64,000 nt of DNA, taken from assembly GCF_000717645.1 (NCBI RefSeq), contig NZ_JNZZ01000004.1, positions 124,001 through 188,000 on the forward strand, given 5' to 3'. Below the pieces are notes generated by a model. It worked only from the letters and a program-made list of their open reading frames with translations. It was not told the DNA's origin and ran no database searches. This DNA comes from Streptomyces californicus (GTDB taxonomy: Bacteria; Actinomycetota; Actinomycetes; Streptomycetales; Streptomycetaceae). Shown one piece after another: positions 58,662 to 64,000 of this stretch; position 1 is the stretch's first letter; every line of letters begins with the position of its first letter. Both the position numbers and the translations under genes were made by a program.

Positions 58662-58943
58662 TCAGAGCAGATCGCGTGCCATGAAGGCGTCCGCCTCTTC
58701 CCAGTCGATGAAGCGGCAGGCGCCGGTGACCAGGTGGACCGCCACCGGCAGGTTTCCGCCGAGCTGCATGCCTTCGTGTCCGTTGTCGAGATAGTCGATG
58801 TGGTCGTAGGGGGCGATGAACTGCTCCCCGTCGACGAAGCAGTACTCGGGGATGATCCGGACCGAAGAGGACTGTCCCCAGGACCGGCTCTCGCCCGCGA
58901 GGAACTCCGCCGCTCTGCGCTCGGCCTGCTCCTTGTCGAGCAT
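58662..58943 (-). CDS. Imm35/YrhB-like small protein
   Basis: 93 residues. The pattern EQAERRAAEFLAGE, VRIIPEYCFVDGEQFIAPYD, LGGNLPVAVHLVTGACRFIDW matches the Imm35/YrhB fold, many members of which are immunity proteins of polymorphic toxins while others are heat-shock chaperones. ATG 58943 follows GAGGAG that overlaps the upstream methyltransferase stop by only 16 bp, so the two form an operon. A toxin partner nearby could be the ESX-like module at 59784-62924. Confidence 0.75.
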   Translation of the reverse strand: MLDKEQAERRAAEFLAGESRSWGQSSSVRIIPEYCFVDGEQFIAPYDHIDYLDNGHEGMQLGGNLPVAVHLVTGACRFIDWEEADAFMARDLL

Positions 58944-58959
58944 GTCGGGTTGCTCCTCT

Positions 58960-59634
58960 TCAGGTAGTCGCGGCGGTGGCCGGTTTCCGGGCCAGGAAGC
59001 CGGCCACCGGACGCTTCGCGCCCTCCTCGGGCGTCTGCAGGGTGCGTGCCGCGATCGCGAAACCCGCCCGCTCCAGCAGCTCGGCGATCCGGTCCTCGGG
59101 CAGCCGATAGCTGTCGAACGGGGCGGAGTCGCCGCCGTATCCGTACCTGCGGTGCTGGTGCCCCTCGTCGCCGACGCGGGTGACCAGGAGCAGATGCCCG
59201 CCGGGTGCGAGTGCCCGCAGGAACTCCCCGTACACCGCCGGAAGTTCGTCCGGGGGCAGGTGGTGCGTGGAGTAGAACGCCAGGACGCCGCCGAGTTCGC
59301 CGTCGCCCGCGGCCAGCGCGGACATCGGCCCGACGTCGAACCGCAGCTCCGGGTGGGCGGCGCGGGCCAGCTCGACCATCCTCGGCGACAGGTCGACCCC
59401 GAAGACCGGGACGCCGAGCCCGGACAGGTACGCGGTCACCTTGCCCGGCCCGCACCCCACATCCGCCGCAGGCCCGATCCCCGCCGACGTGACGAGTTCG
59501 GCGAAGGCCCCCAGGACGGCGCGCGACAGGGGGTCCAGTGCGACGGCGGGACCCTCCACGGTCCGGGCGTAGTCGGCGGCGACGGCGTCGTACGACTGCC
59601 GGACCGCATCCAGGTGCGAGGGGAGTTCGATCAC
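58960..59634 (-). CDS. Class I SAM-dependent methyltransferase
   Basis: 224 residues. Motif I AADVGCGPGKVTAYL, motif II GVPVFGVDLSPRMVELAR, and the later GVLAFYSTHHLPPDELPAVY, LAPGGHLLLVTRVGDEG. Near the N-terminus is the usual SYDAVAADYART. I start at GTG 59634 (IELPSHLDAVRQSYDAV); an upstream start at 59712 is open but not family-like. It is followed by the Imm35-like gene after 16 bp. Confidence 0.88.
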   Translation of the reverse strand: MIELPSHLDAVRQSYDAVAADYARTVEGPAVALDPLSRAVLGAFAELVTSAGIGPAADVGCGPGKVTAYLSGLGVPVFGVDLSPRMVELARAAHPELRFDVGPMSALAAGDGELGGVLAFYSTHHLPPDELPAVYGEFLRALAPGGHLLLVTRVGDEGHQHRRYGYGGDSAPFDSYRLPEDRIAELLERAGFAIAARTLQTPEEGAKRPVAGFLARKPATAATT

Positions 59635-59783
59635 CCCGCGACCGTACGTCGACTCGCGGCAGCCGACCACAGGTGTGACCGAGTTGTGTTGATCACCCTC
59701 CGAAGCGCTCACACGGCGGGCAAGTTGCTAACGTGCACGGCGAAGCCTTCACAGTCGGTCACGCGCGGGGGACGGTTCGGTTC

Positions 59784-60212
59784 ATGGCCTGGGACGAGTG
59801 GGAACAGCTCAAAAGCGAAGCGGCGGCGAGGAATCACGCCTCTATGCGGCTCAACGAGGCGGCGCCTGCCGGAGGCGGCAGCGCGGGCAACGGCGATCTG
59901 ATCGTCCATGACGACGAACTGGGCAAGATGGGCGACACCGCGTACGAGCTGCGCCAGAAGTTCGGTGTCGACAGCGACCACGCCCGCCCCAGCACGTTCA
60001 CGGCGTCGGTCGATCTGTTCAACGACGGACTCGACATGGGCGCGGCCCTGACTGAGCTGCACGACGCGTGGAACAGCCAGACGAAGACGCTCAAGGACGC
60101 CTGCGCGCACATCTCCAACCACTTCGACTACACCCGCGCCCAGCACGCCAAGGATCAGGTGAAGGTCGCGACGAGCATGCCGGTTTCGAAGATCGACGAT
60201 TACATAAAGTAA
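59784..60212 (+). CDS. ESX/WXG100-like small protein
   Basis: 142 residues: MAWDEWEQLKSEAA start, then GDLIVHDDELGKMGDTAYEL and a helical-hairpin second half (LGAALTELHDAWNSQTKTLK, ending ACAHISNHFDYTRAQH). I recognise related Streptomyces proteins coded just before DUF6571-type proteins. The helical layout and W-x-x-L spacing fit a WXG100-superfamily secretion partner; no classic W-x-G is present. ATG 59784 chosen because upstream frame is not conserved. It is the first gene of a three-gene set. Confidence 0.75.
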   Translation: MAWDEWEQLKSEAAARNHASMRLNEAAPAGGGSAGNGDLIVHDDELGKMGDTAYELRQKFGVDSDHARPSTFTASVDLFNDGLDMGAALTELHDAWNSQTKTLKDACAHISNHFDYTRAQHAKDQVKVATSMPVSKIDDYIK

Positions 60213-60264
60213 CTTTCGCGAATGGGGAAGAACTCGCGAACAGCGCACGGGGACTGGGCACCAC

Positions 60265-62412
60265 ATGGCAACCGAGACAATGACCGCGCAGGAACTGACG
60301 GATCTGCGGCTGGGCACCCTCGACACCGCGGTCACGGACTGGGAGACCATGTCCAAGCGTCTCAAGACGCTCTCCACCGGCGAGGGGGGCGGGGTGAACG
60401 CCCAGCGGCTCCGGGCGGAGGCGACCGCCGCCGACTGGAGCGGCGTCAACGCAGGCGTCACCAGGGACTTCGTCACCAAGACCGCCGCCGAGTTCCAGGA
60501 CGTGGCCGGTCAGGCCACGAGCGTGCTCGGCATCCTGCGCGACGCCGGCGCGGCGTTCAAGAGGCACAAGGCCGACCTGCGCACGGTCATCGACGACGTC
60601 GCCAAGCGGAACATCTACATCAACGCCAAGGGCGGGGCCGTGGCCTCCGTGCCCTCGGGTGCGGCAGCGGGCAGCGGGGACATCCCCACCCCCAGCGACG
60701 AGGAACTCGCCGTCGCGGAGAGCCGGGTGAAGCGGGTCCTTCGGGAGGCGAGCGAGACCGACCGCATCGCGGCCCGCGCCCTGCGCGCCCTCGCCAGGAA
60801 CAAGCACGACTTCACCGGCGACGGCCCCGGCGGGATCAAGGAGGCCGACGACCGGCAGGGCAAGGCCGACGCCGACTACTGGGCGAGGAGAGTGAAGGAG
60901 AGCGACCCCTCGGAGTGGAGCGCCGAGGAGATCGAGCGCTTCAACGAGACGCTGATCTCCCAGCGCGACAACCCGGGCTTCAGCGAGCGGTTCGCCACCA
61001 CACTGGGCGCTGACGGCACCCTGCAGTTCTGGCGGGACATCGCCGACCCGGGGCAGGGGAAGACCCCCGAGGGCGAGCGGGCCAAGATCCTCGGCCGGCT
61101 CCAGCAGAACCTCAGCATGTCCCTGGCGACCGCGTCCCATGTGGACAGCCCGGCGATGGACACCTGGAAGAGGGAGATCATCGCCTCGGGCGGCAAGCAG
61201 TTCGGCCACGAGGGCATCATGGTGAAGCCGTACGGCTTCCAGATCATGAGCAACCTCATGGTCAAGGGCAAGTTCGACAGCGGCTTCCTCGACGACTACG
61301 GCAGCGCGATACGCACGTTCGAGCAGTCCAAGGGCAGTCAGTTCAACCCGGCGGCCGTCTGGGGCAACCCCGGCATCGCGGCCCAGCTCGACTACACGGG
61401 GGAGGGCGGCACCCCGGGCAGCGACCCCATGGCGGGCTACCTCAAGGCCGTGTCGCACAACCCGGACTTCGCGACGGACCTGTTCCTCAAGCGACTCCCC
61501 GACGACAGCGGCGATCCGAACGCACCGACGAGGACGATGGCCGACTACCTGCTCTCCGAGCGGGAGTTCTACGACGAGGACGATCCCTTCGGCGAGGGTG
61601 ACGGCACCATGCAGTCGCGGGACGCCCTCGGCAAGGCTCTGCTGGCCGCCGGCACCGGCCTGAACCCCGATGTGCCCGCCGTGGTCACCGATTACGACCG
61701 CACGCCCGAACAGCGGGAGGTCCTGGACAAGTCCCTGGGCCTGCTGGCCGGCAAGAAGGACGACTTCCCGCCCGAACTCCGCGACGACATGGCCGCCCTG
61801 CTCGCCAACCACGGCGACAAGGTGCACCAGTCGGCCAGCTCGCTGAACTCGGGAGACAGCGCGCTCGACTACAAGGATCTCCTCCAGGTGTCGAAGCAGG
61901 TGTCCCGGGACCAGGACGCCTACGGCCTGCTCATGGAGGGGGTGAACCAGGCGATCATCGCCGACATGCACGCTCCGCACGAAGGCGACCCGAAGGAGGA
62001 GCTGCTGCGAGCCGGTCAGACGGTCGGGTTCATGGAGTCGGCGCGCTACCACGCCCTGGACACGGACAAGGACGATCCGTCCTGGCCGGCCAAGTGGGCG
62101 TACCACGGCGCGGGCGGCGTGGTGAACTTCGTCCCGGTGGTGGGAGACGCGTTGCAGCGCGGTGTGGATGCCGGGGCCTACGCCTGGCAGATGGAGGAGC
62201 AGGCGCGCATCGACGACGAACTCGCCATCGACAAGAGTGAGAACTTCCAGAGCCGTCAGGCGTACCTCACCGCTCTCGGCGAGGAGTGGAGCCGCGTCAA
62301 CCCGGGCCACAAGCTCTCGGCGGACGGCGATGAGTACCTGAGGCAGATGGACATCTCGCTCGCCGCCCTGAACGGGAACAAGAGCGCCAACGGAATGGTG
62401 GGATCATCATGA
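60265..62412 (+). CDS. DUF6571-like large protein, predicted type VII-linked effector
   Basis: 715 residues. The first 110 residues are a long alpha-helical WXG100/LXG-like region (LRLGTLDTAVTDWETMSKRL, TAAEFQDVAGQATSVLGILR). The middle, up to about 560, is hydrophilic and helical and resembles DUF6571 of Streptomyces. Near residues 610-630 is a hydrophobic stretch (YHGAGGVVNFVPVVGDAL) as in other members. No toxin active site can be named. The stop overlaps the lipoprotein start by ATGA. Position and the ESX-like partner suggest export. Confidence 0.78.
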   Translation: MATETMTAQELTDLRLGTLDTAVTDWETMSKRLKTLSTGEGGGVNAQRLRAEATAADWSGVNAGVTRDFVTKTAAEFQDVAGQATSVLGILRDAGAAFKRHKADLRTVIDDVAKRNIYINAKGGAVASVPSGAAAGSGDIPTPSDEELAVAESRVKRVLREASETDRIAARALRALARNKHDFTGDGPGGIKEADDRQGKADADYWARRVKESDPSEWSAEEIERFNETLISQRDNPGFSERFATTLGADGTLQFWRDIADPGQGKTPEGERAKILGRLQQNLSMSLATASHVDSPAMDTWKREIIASGGKQFGHEGIMVKPYGFQIMSNLMVKGKFDSGFLDDYGSAIRTFEQSKGSQFNPAAVWGNPGIAAQLDYTGEGGTPGSDPMAGYLKAVSHNPDFATDLFLKRLPDDSGDPNAPTRTMADYLLSEREFYDEDDPFGEGDGTMQSRDALGKALLAAGTGLNPDVPAVVTDYDRTPEQREVLDKSLGLLAGKKDDFPPELRDDMAALLANHGDKVHQSASSLNSGDSALDYKDLLQVSKQVSRDQDAYGLLMEGVNQAIIADMHAPHEGDPKEELLRAGQTVGFMESARYHALDTDKDDPSWPAKWAYHGAGGVVNFVPVVGDALQRGVDAGAYAWQMEEQARIDDELAIDKSENFQSRQAYLTALGEEWSRVNPGHKLSADGDEYLRQMDISLAALNGNKSANGMVGSS

Positions 62413-62924
62413 CCGGAAAGCCGCGGGCCTCCGCCGCCCGCCTCTCCCTCGCCGTCCTCCTCCTCACCGGCGTCGCGGCATGCGGCGATCCGCAGGAGTA
62501 CACCGTCCCCAGTAAGGCCTGCGACCGGGACGTCAGCAAGGACGAGCTGGGAGCCCTCTTGCCCAGCGGCGCGGAGCTGAGCGACGAGCCATGGGTGTCC
62601 GACAAGTCGTTCTCCTGCCAGATCTACGTCGACGGCCTGACGCAACTCGCCTTCACCGAGCATTCCGGGCAACGGAAGTTCGACGTGTCGGCGGACGCCA
62701 AGAGCGGCAGGCTCGGGGGCTTCGACCAGCTCCGGGCCTCGGATGTCAGCGACAACGCCGTGGTCTCCCACACCCGGTCCGTGGTGATGGCCCCGTGCCC
62801 GAAGGCCGGAAGGAACTACATCCTCGACCTGGAGCTGCCGAACGCCGAGGGCGACCACAGCGACGCCATCGAGCGGTTCGTCAGGTCGTACCTGCCGACC
62901 GGGCTCGCCGCCATGGGCTGCTGA
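62409..62924 (+). CDS. Lipoprotein of the ESX-like module
   Basis: 171 residues. Signal peptide with lipobox LLLTGVAAC (Cys at about 26), then DPQEYTVPSKACDRDVSKDE and an extracellular domain with three more cysteines that may form disulfides. Its ATG overlaps the DUF6571-like stop, so expression is coupled. It would be anchored outside the cell, where it could act as immunity or receptor for the upstream protein; that is inference. Confidence 0.88.
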   Translation: MTGKPRASAARLSLAVLLLTGVAACGDPQEYTVPSKACDRDVSKDELGALLPSGAELSDEPWVSDKSFSCQIYVDGLTQLAFTEHSGQRKFDVSADAKSGRLGGFDQLRASDVSDNAVVSHTRSVVMAPCPKAGRNYILDLELPNAEGDHSDAIERFVRSYLPTGLAAMGC

Positions 62925-62927
62925 GCG

Positions 62928-62968
62928 GGGAGGGGGCGGAAGGCGAAGCCCCCGGCCCCTCCCCCTCC
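62928..62968. terminator. Hairpin between lipoprotein gene and fbiC
   Basis: GGGGAGGGG (about 62928) can pair with CCCCTCCCC (about 62955-62965), flanking a small GGCGAAGCC hairpin, between converging genes. Confidence 0.45.
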
Positions 62969-62969
62969 C

Positions 62970-64000
62970 TCAGTTCGGCAGCACCGGCAGCAGCTCCGGC
63001 AGGTGCCCGTCCGACGCCGTGGCCGCCGCGACCCGTTCGGCCGGGACCTCGCCGTAGAGCGTCGTACGGGGGCGGGACGGGCGGCCCGCCAGGTCGGCGA
63101 TGGCCTTCAGGCCCTGGATCGAGCGGTACGAGCCGTAACTCGACCCGGCCATACGGGAGATGGTCTCCTCCATCAACGTGCCGCCCAGGTCGTTCGCGCC
63201 CGAGCGGAGCATCTCCGCCGCACCCTCCGTGCCGAGCTTCACCCAACTCGTCTGGATGTTGGTGATGTGCGGATGGAGCAGGAGCCGCGCCATCGCGGTG
63301 ACGGCCCGGTTGTCGCGGTCCGTCGGGCCCGGGCGGGCGATGCCGGCCAGGTAGACCGGGGCGTTGGTGTGGATGAAGGGGAGGGTGACGAACTCCGTCA
63401 ACCCGCCCGTCTCCTGCTGGAGTCGGGCCAGCGTACGGAAGTGGCCGAGCCAGTGGCGGGGCTGGTCGACGTGCCCGTACATCATCGTGGAGGACGAGCG
63501 CAGCCCCACCTCGTGCGCCGTCCTGATGACCTCCAGCCAGGTTGCGGTGGGCAGTTTGCCCTTGGTGAGGACCCAGCGGACCTCGTCGTCCAGGATCTCC
63601 GCCGCCGTACCGGGGATCGAGTCGAGCCCGGCCTCCTTGGCGGCGGTCAGCCAGTCACGGATCGACATGCCGGTACGGGTCGCCCCGTTGACGACCTCCA
63701 TCGGGGAGAACGCGTGGACGTGCATACCGGGGACGCGTTCCTTCACCGCCCGCGCGATGTCGAAGTACGCCGTCCCGGGCAGGTCCGGGTGGATGCCGCC
63801 CTGCATGCAGACCTCGACCGCGCCGACGTCCCACGCCTGTGCCGCCCGGTCCGCGACCTGGTCCAGGGAGAGCGTGTACGCGTCGGCGTCGGTGCGGCGC
63901 TGGGCGAAGGCGCAGAAACGGCAGCCGGTGTAGCAGACGTTGGTGAAGTTGATGTTCCGCGTGACGATGTACGTGACGTCGTCCCCGACCACGTCCCGCC
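62970..64000 (-). CDS. fbiC: FO synthase FbiC (CofGH), C-terminal CofH half; cut by window edge
   Basis: Radical-SAM enzyme that makes FO, the deazaflavin core of coenzyme F420, from a tyrosine and a flavin precursor. About 343 residues are in the window, with the cluster motif C-Y-T-G-C-R-F-C (CxxxCxxC) near the right edge and the typical stretches [51 protein letters not shown] and [17 protein letters not shown]. In Streptomyces this half is fused to a CofG half, which would lie beyond 64000. The C-terminus [13 protein letters not shown] is complete. Confidence 0.94.
   Translation of the reverse strand, partial: RDVVGDDVTYIVTRNINFTNVCYTGCRFCAFAQRRTDADAYTLSLDQVADRAAQAWDVGAVEVCMQGGIHPDLPGTAYFDIARAVKERVPGMHVHAFSPMEVVNGATRTGMSIRDWLTAAKEAGLDSIPGTAAEILDDEVRWVLTKGKLPTATWLEVIRTAHEVGLRSSSTMMYGHVDQPRHWLGHFRTLARLQQETGGLTEFVTLPFIHTNAPVYLAGIARPGPTDRDNRAVTAMARLLLHPHITNIQTSWVKLGTEGAAEMLRSGANDLGGTLMEETISRMAGSSYGSYRSIQGLKAIADLAGRPSRPRTTLYGEVPAERVAAATASDGHLPELLPVLPN

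Overview
The window looks like a Streptomyces chromosome segment. The evidence is GC-rich coding sequence with third-position GC bias, GTG/TTG/CTG starts, an HrdD-type sigma factor, a DUF397/XRE regulator pair, GPP34, DUF6227, DUF6571-type and FbiC genes. No phage, transposase, integrase or CRISPR was seen. Both ends cut genes: a penicillin acylase at the left and the FbiC (CofGH) C-terminal half at the right.

Layout. 1-8 kb: penicillin acylase, K+/H+ antiporter, MFS pump, an FmdB zinc-ribbon protein under a CIRCE-like operator, MTA phosphorylase, and a CpaB/RcpC-like protein. 8-13.5 kb: a tightly coupled minus-strand redox operon (NarI-like membrane cytochrome, Mo-bis-MGD catalytic subunit, four-cluster ferredoxin, Rieske protein, small membrane protein) whose substrate is unknown. 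13.8-29 kb: a P1/NylC-like self-cleaving hydrolase, DUF6227, a WYL regulator divergent from a DHA2 pump, hrdD with a sigma-R promoter, a frameshifted questin-oxidase-like gene, a LigB-type dioxygenase divergent from a MarR regulator, another DHA2 pump with a TetR regulator, an M6 metalloprotease, and a C-terminally truncated adenylate-forming protein separated from the protease by a 36-bp tandem repeat. 29-30.2 kb: a PadR/HAAS membrane-protein pair.

30.3-36.1 kb is a small, apparently decaying biosynthetic locus. It has two cytochrome P450 relics on opposite strands, then an intact operon of type II thioesterase, SDR and a single-module A-PCP NRPS whose adenylation pocket reads close to threonine. 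This is the gene kit used to modify a carrier-bound amino acid. A tRNA-Arg(CCU) follows. 36.5-46.7 kb: an OGG-fold protein, an aminoglycoside-phosphotransferase-like kinase, an ATP-grasp protein, a GT-C-like membrane protein, a D,D-carboxypeptidase with a roughly 500-residue disordered cytoplasmic tail, GPP34, and the XRE/DUF397 pair.

47-58 kb: an unknown protein divergent from an SDR, an ADP-ribosylglycohydrolase homologue that has lost its metal-binding residues, a P-loop kinase, a PIN/ribbon-helix-helix toxin-antitoxin pair, and a STAND-type NTPase with TPRs. The TA pair is bracketed by two 147-bp copies of the 3' end of the STAND-TPR gene, and the far copy still ends in frame 10 bp before the next gene. 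This is the clearest sign of insertion in the window. 57.4-64 kb: a secreted NPP1 (NLP) protein, a methyltransferase plus Imm35/YrhB-like protein, and an ESX-like/DUF6571/lipoprotein trio resembling a type VII-linked effector module, before fbiC.

Starts were chosen by ribosome binding sites and family N-termini. All domain calls come from reading the sequence by eye; no database search was run.
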